A stretch of 5,165 bases of DNA from contig JAHHSH010000089.1 of assembly GCA_020025345.1 (NCBI GenBank), forward strand, positions 1 through 5,165, given 5' to 3'. The stretch comes from Oscillospiraceae bacterium. GTDB lineage: Bacteria; Bacillota; Clostridia; Oscillospirales; Oscillospiraceae. This document shows, in pieces, positions 1 to 5,165 of the stretch (positions within the stretch are counted from its first letter, which is position 1; each line of letters begins with the position of its first letter). Position numbers and translations under genes: made by a program. The notes beneath the pieces were generated by a model. It was not told where the DNA came from, did not search any database, and saw only the letters and a list, made by a program, of their open reading frames with translations.

Positions 1-904
1 TGCAGCCCTTGGCAATGGCACTGTTGCCCACATCGGACTCCGGGCCGACAAAGGCAGGCGGACAGGAATAGGTACGGGAATAGATGGGCCAGCTCTTATC
101 CAACAAATTCAGACCCGAACCGGGCAGCAGCATATCCATATTGGCATCCCACAGAGAATCCAGCGTGCCCACGTCCTTCCAGTAGCCCTCAAAGCGATAG
201 GCCACCAGCTTCTCCCCCGCCGCCAGCATACTGGGGATGATGTTCTTGCCGAAATCGTTGGCGGAGTCCTTGTTAGCCTCATCAGCAATGAGATACTCGC
301 GCAGCTTCTTCCATGAGAAGATATAAATACCCATCGAGGCCAGATTGCTCTTGGGATGCTCTGGCTTCTCCTCAAATTCCACGACGGTATCGCTCTCATC
401 CACATTCATAATGCCGAAGCGGGATGCCTCGTCCCAAGGCACTTCCATCACGGAGATGGTGCAGTCAGCGCCTGTCTTCTTATGGTGCTGCAGCATCAGG
501 GAATAGTCCATTTTATAGATGTGGTCTCCGGAGAGGATCGCCACATAGTCCGGGTCGTAGAGATCCACGAACCCGATGTTCTGATAGATGGCATTGGCCG
601 TGCCGCGGTACCACATGGCGCCGGTCGCGCTCTGGTACGGAGGCAGGATATGTACGCCGCCCTGAATCCGGTCCAGTTCCCAGGGCTGTCCGTTGCCGAT
701 ATAGCTGTTCAGCTCCAGCGGACGATACTGGGTCAGCACACCCACCGTGTCGATGCCGGAGTTCGTGCAGTTGGACAGCGGAAAGTCAATGATCCGGAAC
801 TTGCCGCCAAAGGGCACCGCCGGTTTTGCCATGTCACCGGTCAACACATACAGGCGACTGCCCTGACCACCGGCCAGCAGCATCGCTACACACTCTTTTT
901 TCAT
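1..904 (-). CDS. glgC: Glucose-1-phosphate adenylyltransferase (ADP-glucose pyrophosphorylase), 3' end missing
   Basis: Makes ADP-glucose and pyrophosphate from glucose-1-phosphate and ATP, the committed cytoplasmic step of bacterial glycogen synthesis. About 301 codons are open from ATG (902-904) to the left edge with no stop, so the C-terminal beta-helix is mostly cut off (family usually 370-430 aa). Seen in the translation: the nucleotide-binding loop AGGQGSRL (11-18), KPAVPFGGKFRIIDFPLSNC (27-46), WYRGTANA (98-105), SGDHIYKMDY (125-134) with the likely metal-binding Asp127, EKP (179-181) with the probable glucose-1-phosphate Lys180, and FEGYWKDVGT (238-247). The start is fixed by a GGAGGG site 8 nt upstream, inside glgB, and by the ATGA overlap with the glgB stop, which suggests translational coupling. 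In many Firmicutes GlgC works with a GlgD subunit; that gene is not in view. Identification is firm; allosteric properties cannot be read here. Confidence 0.97.
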   Translation of the reverse strand, partial: MKKECVAMLLAGGQGSRLYVLTGDMAKPAVPFGGKFRIIDFPLSNCTNSGIDTVGVLTQYRPLELNSYIGNGQPWELDRIQGGVHILPPYQSATGAMWYRGTANAIYQNIGFVDLYDPDYVAILSGDHIYKMDYSLMLQHHKKTGADCTISVMEVPWDEASRFGIMNVDESDTVVEFEEKPEHPKSNLASMGIYIFSWKKLREYLIADEANKDSANDFGKNIIPSMLAAGEKLVAYRFEGYWKDVGTLDSLWDANMDMLLPGSGLNLLDKSWPIYSRTYSCPPAFVGPESDVGNSAIAKGC

Positions 905-2799
905 TTCTCTTTCCCTCCAGTCTCTTTCGGCTTTGCCAGCCGACCTTTGCCCTGCAGCACCACAGCGCCCAGCGGCGGGATGCGCATGGCGATGGAGCAG
1001 GGTTTGCCGTGCGACGGCACCCACTCCGTTTTAATGGGCTCATTGCAGACACCGCTGCCGCCCCATTCCTCACTGTCTGTATTAAAGATTTCCACATAAT
1101 TGGCCTTGGCGGGAACGCCGAATCGGTAATCCTCCCACATCTGGCCGGAGAAGTTCACCACAACCACCAACTCCTTGCCGGAGCGATCACGGCGCAGGAA
1201 CGCGACCACATTGTTGTGGTTATCATCGGCCACCAGCCATTCAAAGCCGTCCCAATCCCGGTCATTCTCCCACAGGGGCTTATGCTTGCGATAGAAGCGG
1301 TTGAGCGCCTTGATGCAGGCGATGGTGCCGCTGCACTGGGGATCATCCTGCAAGTACCAATCCAGCTCTCCCCGGAAATCCCACTCGTGCCACTGTGCCA
1401 GTTCCGTTCCCATAAAGGTCAGCACCTTGCCGGGATGAGCCAGCATATAGGTATAAAAGCTGCGCACACCGGCCAGCGCCTTCCCGTCGTCGCCGGGCAT
1501 TTTGCCACGGAGCGAACCCTTCATATGCACCACCTCATCGTGGCTGAGGGGCAATACGAAGTTCTCGGAAAAGGCGTACATCATAGAAAACGTAATGTCG
1601 TGGTGGTGATGCTGGCGGAAGAAGGGATCCATCTTCAAATAGTGGCACACGTCATTCATCCAGCCCATGTTCCACTTCAAATTAAAGCCCAGACCGCCTA
1701 CCTCCGGCGGCTGCGTCACCTGCGGCCACGCAGTCGATTCCTCTGCGATCATCAGCACGGCCGGATCCACAGAGAAAGCCACACGGTTGAGATCCTGCAA
1801 GAAGGCCACCGCCTCCAGATTCTCGCGGCCGCCCTTGTAGTTGGGCCGCCACTCGCCGCCCTGCCGGCCGTAGTCGAGATACAGCATGGAGGCCACGGCG
1901 TCCACACGCAGTCCGTCGATGTGATACTCCTTCAGCCAGAAGGCCGCCGAGGAAAAGAGGAAGTTGCGCACCTCGTTCTTACCATAGTTAAATACGCGGG
2001 TGCCCCAATCCTTATGTTCCCATTTCAGCGGATCATCATACTCATAAAGGCAGGTGCCGTCAAATTCAATGAGTCCGTGCTCATCCTTGCAGAAATGGGC
2101 AGGCACCCAGTCCAGGATCACGCCGATCCCGGCGCGGTGCAGCCTGTCCACTAAATACATAAAATCATGGGGCGTACCGTAGCGGGAGGTGGGGGCAAAA
2201 TAGCCGGTACACTGATAGCCCCAGGAGTCATCCAGCGGATACTCGGTGATGGGCAGCAGTTCCACATAGTTATAGCCGTTTTCCCGGACATAGTGCGCCA
2301 GCTGGTCGCCCAGCTCACGGTAGCTAAGGGTGCGACCATCCTCGCCCTTGCGCCAGGAGCCAAGATGCACCTCGTAGATATTCAAAAAGCCCTCCGCCGG
2401 GCAGCTGTCTTTCATCCGCTCGCGCCACTTGTCGTCTGTCCACGCATAGCCGGACAGATCGTAGACCTTACTGTTGGTCATAGGGCGGGTCTCAGCATGG
2501 AAGGCATAGGGGTCTGCTTTCCATCGGCGCTGTCCGTCCTTTCCGGTCAGCAGATATTTGTAGCTGTCATACTGCTTGACACCGGGAACAAACAAAGACC
2601 ATGTGCCTCTCTCCTCCCGCTCCATCGGCTGGGGAATCCACTCGCTCCAGTCTCCGGCAAGCTCCACCTGAACAGCATCGGGCGCCCACACACGGAACAT
2701 ATATCCGTCTTTCTTCCTTTTCCGGGCGGGATGTGCGCCGAAAAACTCGTAAGCATTGCGACACAATCCGTCAAAATAGTGTTCCATATCCTTGCTCAT
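901..2799 (-). CDS. glgB: 1,4-alpha-glucan (glycogen) branching enzyme, GH13
   Basis: Cytoplasmic enzyme that cuts an alpha-1,4-glucan chain and rejoins it through an alpha-1,6 bond, creating glycogen branches. The chosen start gives 632 aa, normal for the family. Domain order: an N-terminal CBM48/beta-sandwich at about residues 16-112 (FRVWAPDA, WSLFVPGV, DPYAF), a GH13 barrel at about 138-480, and a C-terminal beta domain to about 618. All four GH13 regions are present: DWVPAHF (230-236), GLRVDA (296-301) with nucleophile Asp300, AEEST (352-356) with acid/base Glu353, and LSHDEVVH (418-425) with Asp421. The start at MSKDMEHY is preferred because a GAGG site lies 9 nt upstream and homology begins soon after. 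In-frame ATGs at 2830-2832 and 2863-2865 have no good ribosome site. First gene of the unit, overlapping glgC by 4 nt. The C-terminal tail (KGRLAKPKETGGKEK) is basic and probably disordered. Confidence 0.97.
   Translation of the reverse strand: MSKDMEHYFDGLCRNAYEFFGAHPARKRKKDGYMFRVWAPDAVQVELAGDWSEWIPQPMEREERGTWSLFVPGVKQYDSYKYLLTGKDGQRRWKADPYAFHAETRPMTNSKVYDLSGYAWTDDKWRERMKDSCPAEGFLNIYEVHLGSWRKGEDGRTLSYRELGDQLAHYVRENGYNYVELLPITEYPLDDSWGYQCTGYFAPTSRYGTPHDFMYLVDRLHRAGIGVILDWVPAHFCKDEHGLIEFDGTCLYEYDDPLKWEHKDWGTRVFNYGKNEVRNFLFSSAAFWLKEYHIDGLRVDAVASMLYLDYGRQGGEWRPNYKGGRENLEAVAFLQDLNRVAFSVDPAVLMIAEESTAWPQVTQPPEVGGLGFNLKWNMGWMNDVCHYLKMDPFFRQHHHHDITFSMMYAFSENFVLPLSHDEVVHMKGSLRGKMPGDDGKALAGVRSFYTYMLAHPGKVLTFMGTELAQWHEWDFRGELDWYLQDDPQCSGTIACIKALNRFYRKHKPLWENDRDWDGFEWLVADDNHNNVVAFLRRDRSGKELVVVVNFSGQMWEDYRFGVPAKANYVEIFNTDSEEWGGSGVCNEPIKTEWVPSHGKPCSIAMRIPPLGAVVLQGKGRLAKPKETGGKEK
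913..918 (-). promoter_or_regulatory. Ribosome binding site of glgC inside the end of glgB
   Basis: The minus strand reads GGAGGG, then 8 nt, then the glgC ATG. The site lies within the last codons of glgB. With the ATGA stop/start overlap it implies that ribosomes finishing glgB can re-initiate on glgC, while the strong site also allows independent initiation. Confidence 0.85.
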
Positions 2800-2833
2800 A
2801 TGCTTTTCCCTCTCTTTCCTGCTAAAAAGCATA
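2799..2833 (-). promoter_or_regulatory. Inverted repeat enclosing the glgB ribosome binding site
   Basis: In the glgB leader the mRNA arms TATGCTTTT (2833-2825) and AAAAGCATA (2807-2799) are perfectly complementary over 9 bp. They enclose a 17-nt purine-rich loop carrying the ribosome binding site (GAGAGGG, 2814-2808). The downstream arm ends on the A of the glgB start codon, and a G-U pair could extend the stem by one. A stem like this could hide the start codon or present the ribosome site in the loop. The inverted repeat is seen directly; a regulatory role is inference, and the AU-rich stem may be only moderately stable. Confidence 0.5.
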
Positions 2834-2915
2834 CCACTGCTTCTGCGCGATATAAGGCGAAGCAAGGCGAATATTCCGCCTGTCGTCTCGCGCCCAAGAA
2901 CTATATATATGGGTT

Positions 2916-2944
2916 ATTTTACAAGATTAATGCACAATCGTCAA
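2916..2944 (-). promoter_or_regulatory. Sigma-A-type promoter of the glgBC operon
   Basis: The minus strand carries -35 TTGACG (2944-2939), a 17-bp spacer and -10 TAAAAT (2921-2916). This is close to the vegetative consensus TTGACA-17-TATAAT, with five of six matches in each box. Transcription would begin near 2909, leaving a leader of about 110 nt before glgB. The leader begins with an AT-alternating stretch (CATATATATAG). The good match at optimal spacing upstream of the first gene makes this a strong call, although no transcript data are available. Confidence 0.8.
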
Positions 2945-3123
2945 GCAATGCACGCCGTCCTTTTCCAACACTTTACACAAACCCCCGCGCATCTCGCACG
3001 GTGATTTTCCCCAAAAGTTCCCAAAACGCCTCCCCCCTCTGTTTTCCCCGCATTTTTGGCTTTTTATTGTTTCTGCGTGTCTGCCGCAGTCCACATTTTT
3101 TCTTCCATTGTACCCGAAGTTTA

Positions 3124-3152
3124 TTGAACCTCGCTTCATTCTATGATACAAT
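3124..3152 (+). promoter_or_regulatory. Extended -10 sigma-A promoter of the TraX-family gene
   Basis: -35 TTGAAC (3124-3129), a 17-bp spacer and -10 TACAAT (3147-3152). The spacer ends in TGA, giving the extended -10 form TGnTACAAT. The predicted start is near 3159, giving a leader of about 42 nt before the ATG at 3201. Spacing and hexamers match the consensus well and the position fits the gene. Confidence 0.8.
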
Positions 3153-3200
3153 CACATCTCCATCCAGCAGAAAACGGATAATGGCGAAAGGAGAAACTGC

Positions 3201-3941
3201 ATGACTTCCGTAAAACATATCAACGGCACTGCGCTGAAAGTACTGGCTATGATCACTATGCTCTGCGACCACATCTGGGGCATAGGCCTTGCGAACAGCG
3301 AATGGCTGCACATCATAGGTCGGCTGGCTTTCCCCATCTTCGCCTTTTTGATCACCGAGGGCTACGCCCACACGAAGAATTTTAAGGCCTACTGTCTGCG
3401 GCTTCTGTTCTTTGCTCTGATCACAGAGATTCCTTTCAATCTGATGATGGGCGGTCTCATCAACCCCTTCCATCAAAACGTGATGTTCACGTTCCTGCTG
3501 GCCCTGCTGTTGCTGCGGGGGTTAGACAAGCTTCTTGAAAAATGCGCTTCTCCCGTGCTGCAGTGCCTTCTTATGGTGCTCTTCACCGCGCTGGGCTATG
3601 TACTGGGGACAGCCACCTTTGTGGACTACTACGGCTGCGGCATCCTGACGGTGTTCCTCTTCCACTTCACCCGCGAAAAACGTGGGGGCTGGCTGGTACA
3701 GCTGGTAGGACTGTGGTACATCAACTGGGTGCTGCTGAGCGGCTATTCTTTCGTCCTGCATTTCATGGGCTACGAAATGCTCTTCCCGCTGCAGGCCTTC
3801 GCCCTGTTGGCGCTCATCCCAATCTGGCTCTATAACGGTAAGCGCGGCCCCGGAGGAAAAGCATTCCAGTATTTTACTTATGCGTTCTACCCCGCCCATA
3901 TTCTTGTGCTTGTGCTCATCGTCCGATCCATGGGCTATTGA
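3201..3941 (+). CDS. TraX-family integral membrane protein
   Basis: A 246-aa hydrophobic protein with about seven or eight likely membrane segments. It matches the TraX family, named after the F-plasmid pilin N-acetylation protein. Motifs visible: an N-terminal LKVLAMITMLCDHIWG (12-27) with the conserved Asp23-His24, WLHIIGRLAFPIFAFLITEGY (35-55), the RLLFFALITEIPFN stretch (67-80), HQNVMFTFLLALLLL (91-105), the DYYGCGIL segment (142-149) and a C-terminal YAFYPAHILVL (227-237). These recur in chromosomal Firmicutes members, whose substrate is unknown; acetylation of a surface polymer or protein is a plausible guess. AAAGGAG (3187-3193) lies 7 nt before the ATG. It is apparently a single-gene unit with its own promoter and a terminator 20 nt past the stop. 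No conjugation genes are nearby, so the pilin role should not be transferred. Confidence 0.9.
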   Translation: MTSVKHINGTALKVLAMITMLCDHIWGIGLANSEWLHIIGRLAFPIFAFLITEGYAHTKNFKAYCLRLLFFALITEIPFNLMMGGLINPFHQNVMFTFLLALLLLRGLDKLLEKCASPVLQCLLMVLFTALGYVLGTATFVDYYGCGILTVFLFHFTREKRGGWLVQLVGLWYINWVLLSGYSFVLHFMGYEMLFPLQAFALLALIPIWLYNGKRGPGGKAFQYFTYAFYPAHILVLVLIVRSMGY

Positions 3942-3961
3942 GCCAGTCTCGTACAACGACC

Positions 3962-3992
3962 AAAGCCCGGACAGCTGTGCTGTCCGGGCTTT
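3962..3992. terminator. Bidirectional hairpin terminator between convergent genes
   Basis: A perfect 14-bp inverted repeat (AAAGCCCGGACAGC at 3962-3975, GCTGTCCGGGCTTT at 3979-3992) with a 3-nt loop. It lies 20 nt past the stop of the plus-strand TraX-family gene and 2 nt past the stop of the minus-strand membrane-protein gene. The stem is GC-rich with A/T ends. On the plus strand it is followed by TTTCTTTAT, and on the minus strand the stem ends in CTTTGG with interrupted Ts. It is therefore likely to work better for the plus-strand unit but can serve both. Confidence 0.9.
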
Positions 3993-3994
3993 CT

Positions 3995-4687
3995 TTATCC
4001 GATTGGCATCTGCAGCACCAGCGGCGTGTGCTTTTTTTGCAGCTCTTCCACTTGGAACTCCTGTCGCTCCTCCTGATAAAAATCCACAATGCAGGCAACG
4101 CTCCCGCCTGCCAAAGAATTTCCCACAATGCAGACCACCGGTTTTCCGCGCTCACTGCCGCTGCTGAAGACACCTGCCGTCTCCTGCCCCTGCTCATTTA
4201 GAAAGGACACCGAAACATCCCGGTAGCAGGATGCCGCATCCCCCAGATACTCTGCATAGATGAGAAAGGCCGGATGCAGCACATCTGCCGGCTCCGTACT
4301 GACAAAGGCAGTGTATTTCACATTGTCCAATACCTGCACCTTTTTTTCATAGCCTGCATTCTCCTCCATAGAGAACCGGCTCAAATAGCCCTCTGCCATC
4401 TCCTCCTGCGAGAGAATCCGGGCATGGCTGGCCGCTGCCGACGGTTCGGACACAGCCGCAGGCTCGTGTGCGCTCAACAGAAGACACGTTACCGCAAAGA
4501 GTGCCAGCGCCCCGATGACGGCTGTCAGTGAAACACGCAGCGGCGACCACAGCCGTCTCTTGTCCGTTGTTAAATTTTCCAACCGCCGGTTGATTTCCCT
4601 CCGATAATAGATCAGATATCCCGCAATCACCAGCACTGTCAAAACCAGCAGTACGGCAGCCAGCCGTAAGATGATCGAATTTATCAT
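3995..4687 (-). CDS. Two-helix membrane protein of unknown function, partner of the LytTR regulator
   Basis: I do not recognise the family of this 230-aa protein. Two clear hydrophobic helices lie at about residues 5-27 and 53-72. The 25-residue loop between them is charged and strongly basic (RREINRRLENLTTDKRR), so it should be cytoplasmic; this puts both termini outside. An Ala/Ser/Pro-rich linker (about 73-90) leads to a 140-residue C-terminal domain that looks mixed alpha/beta and has Cys154, Cys186 and Cys199. The ATG is supported by GGAGG 9 nt upstream. The gene starts 13 nt after the stop of the LytTR gene, so the two are almost certainly co-transcribed. By analogy with streptococcal LytTR regulator/membrane-inhibitor pairs it may sense an outside signal or restrain the regulator. 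That role is inference from gene order alone; it could equally be an envelope protein that the regulator controls. Confidence 0.8.
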   Translation of the reverse strand: MINSIILRLAAVLLVLTVLVIAGYLIYYRREINRRLENLTTDKRRLWSPLRVSLTAVIGALALFAVTCLLLSAHEPAAVSEPSAAASHARILSQEEMAEGYLSRFSMEENAGYEKKVQVLDNVKYTAFVSTEPADVLHPAFLIYAEYLGDAASCYRDVSVSFLNEQGQETAGVFSSGSERGKPVVCIVGNSLAGGSVACIVDFYQEERQEFQVEELQKKHTPLVLQMPIG

Positions 4688-4693
4688 TGCCAG

Positions 4694-4703
4694 CCCCCTC
4701 CTA
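4694..4703 (-). promoter_or_regulatory. Ribosome binding site overlapping the upstream stop codon
   Basis: The minus strand reads TAGGAGGGGG. The TAG that ends the LytTR gene (4703-4701) is the first part of the ribosome binding site of the membrane-protein gene, whose ATG follows 9 nt after GGAGG. A ribosome terminating on the first gene sits directly on the initiation site of the second, so their translation is probably linked. Confidence 0.8.
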
Positions 4704-5147
4704 AATTCCCATTACGTCCCGAAACGTATGATAGTACGTCCGTGTTACATCTACCTTGCTGCCATCATCCAGTGTCAGTAGAAATTTTTGGGAAAGTGCC
4801 GGTTGAATACGTCGAATATGTGCTCTTCCCACGATCACAGAATTGCTGATCCGCAAAAACTCCCGGGGATCCATCTGCCGCTCCAGCTGCCACAGCCGCT
4901 CTCCCGTGTGATAGACCTCTTCTTTCGTGTGAACCAACACCTCACGGGCAAGACTTTCAACGTAAAGGATCTCCGCCGATGCAACGCGGCACAGTTCCGT
5001 CCCTTTCCGGCATGTTAAGTACCGCAGCCATGCATCCCGTTCCTGTAAAATGAGTGCTGCTTCCTCATCAATCTCGATCCCCAGCGCCTGCAATTCCTGC
5101 GCCAGTGCCGCATAGTGCTCCTCGCTTGCAATGAGATTTACTTTCAC
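4701..5147 (-). CDS. LytTR-domain DNA-binding transcriptional regulator without a receiver domain
   Basis: A 148-aa cytoplasmic regulator. The LytTR domain fills about residues 50-147: EILYVESLAREVLVHT (59-74), then VYHTGERLWQLERQM (78-92), FLRISNSVIVGRAHIRRI (97-114), and FLLTLDDGSKVDVTRTYYHTFRD (122-144). These follow the usual LytTR pattern, ending in the typical VxRxYxxxF. The N-terminal 45 residues (MKVNLIASEEHYAALAQELQALGIEIDEEAA) are too short for a response-regulator receiver and have no phospho-acceptor pocket, so this is not a classic two-component regulator. LytTR proteins usually bind pairs of direct repeats about two helical turns apart and often activate their own operon. The start is GTG (5147-5145), chosen for the AGGAGGG site 7 nt upstream. 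It is followed by a co-directional membrane-protein gene. The promoter lies beyond the right edge. Confidence 0.93.
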   Translation of the reverse strand: MKVNLIASEEHYAALAQELQALGIEIDEEAALILQERDAWLRYLTCRKGTELCRVASAEILYVESLAREVLVHTKEEVYHTGERLWQLERQMDPREFLRISNSVIVGRAHIRRIQPALSQKFLLTLDDGSKVDVTRTYYHTFRDVMGI

Positions 5148-5154
5148 CCCAAAT

Positions 5155-5161
5155 CCCTCCT
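5155..5161 (-). promoter_or_regulatory. Ribosome binding site for the GTG-started LytTR gene
   Basis: AGGAGGG on the minus strand, 7 nt before GTG (5147-5145). It decides the start: the next in-frame ATG is well inside the LytTR domain (residue 92), so the GTG is the only good candidate. Confidence 0.85.
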
Positions 5162-5165
5162 GCCT

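Larger units (their letters stand above)
2800..3200. other. Divergent intergenic region between glgB and the TraX-family gene
   Basis: This 401-bp stretch has no convincing gene. It holds the glgB leader (2800 to about 2909), the glg promoter (2916-2944), and a central 180-bp stretch (2945-3123) whose plus strand is rich in pyrimidine tracts. It then holds the promoter (3124-3152) and about 42-nt leader of the plus-strand gene. In the central part I see only short repeats: CCCAAAA twice at a 10-bp step (3010-3026), and a 5-bp-stem inverted repeat CTGCG/CGCAG (3073-3089). Open frames crossing the region lack ribosome sites and resemble no family I know. No tRNA, riboswitch or recognisable small RNA was found. 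Confidence 0.7.

Noticed and set aside
57..70. Gln/Gly-to-Tyr style variation in the GlgC nucleotide loop (GGQGSRLYVLT rather than GGQGSRLGVLT)
   Set aside because: The residue (Tyr19) is outside the core glycine-rich motif, and I recall similar variants in clostridial GlgC proteins. It does not suggest loss of function. The true position is near 848-850 on the minus strand.
1600..1625. Run of four histidines in GlgB (residues 397-400) resembling a metal site or tag
   Set aside because: The family usually has two histidines here before the TFS..YAFSENF motif, so this is a small variation in a conserved segment.
826..2154. A long plus-strand open frame (442 codons) opposite glgB, and a shorter one (356-1099) opposite glgC
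   Set aside because: Both run antisense to clearly conserved enzymes. Their His/Pro/Val-rich composition is typical of the complementary strand of GC-rich genes, there is no ribosome site, and the translations resemble no known family.
2800..2865. Upstream in-frame extension of glgB by 22 residues, with ATGs at 2863-2865 and 2830-2832
   Set aside because: The extra residues are basic and unlike the family, neither ATG has a ribosome site, and the start at 2799 has GAGG at 9 nt.
3073..3089. Inverted repeat CTGCG/CGCAG followed by a T-rich stretch, looking like a terminator
   Set aside because: The stem is only 5 bp, the T run is offset, and no gene ends upstream on the plus strand.
2167..3204. 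A plus-strand open frame covering the glgB 5' part and the whole intergenic region
   Set aside because: It is antisense to glgB and crosses both promoters. Its intergenic part is low in complexity and it has no good start site, so it looks like a chance open frame.
3181..3204. A seven-codon mini-frame (MAKGETA) whose TGA overlaps the TraX-family ATG as ATGA
   Set aside because: It could be a coupled leader peptide, but no ribosome site precedes its ATG, and its middle simply encodes the ribosome site of the next gene. Chance is more likely.

Overview
The window looks like chromosomal DNA from an anaerobic low-GC-phylum Gram-positive bacterium of class Clostridia. A gut Oscillospiraceae/Ruminococcaceae-type genome is my best guess. 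The reasons are the glgB-glgC gene order shared with Bacillus and Clostridia glycogen operons, strong AGGAGG-type ribosome binding sites, sigma-A-like promoters, a stand-alone LytTR regulator, a chromosomal TraX-family protein and moderately high GC. The family assignments come from motifs read by eye; the taxonomy is inference.

Left half (1-2944, minus strand): the 5' end of a glycogen synthesis operon. A well-formed sigma-A promoter (TTGACG-17-TAAAAT, 2916-2944) drives glgB (branching enzyme, complete, 632 aa). glgB overlaps glgC (ADP-glucose pyrophosphorylase) by ATGA; glgC runs off the left edge with about 301 of roughly 370-400 residues visible. Together they make the sugar nucleotide donor and introduce alpha-1,6 branches. 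The synthase (glgA), and often glgD and a phosphorylase, would be expected beyond the left edge. The roughly 110-nt leader of glgB contains a perfect 9-bp inverted repeat that puts the ribosome binding site in its loop and ends on the A of the start codon.

Middle (2800-3941): a 401-bp gene-free divergent region holds the glg promoter on the minus strand and an extended -10 promoter (TTGAAC-17-TACAAT) on the plus strand. The latter serves a TraX-family multi-pass membrane protein (246 aa).

Right part (3942-5165): the TraX gene converges on a minus-strand pair across a 14-bp-stem hairpin that probably terminates both units. The pair is a GTG-started, receiver-less LytTR DNA-binding protein (148 aa) followed after 13 nt by an unrecognised protein with two predicted membrane helices and an extracytoplasmic C-terminal domain (230 aa). 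This arrangement resembles the regulator/membrane-protein LytTR regulatory systems of streptococci. It is the part of the window whose function is least defined. The rest is ordinary, well-organised core gene content; I see no mobile element, CRISPR array, tRNA or rRNA.
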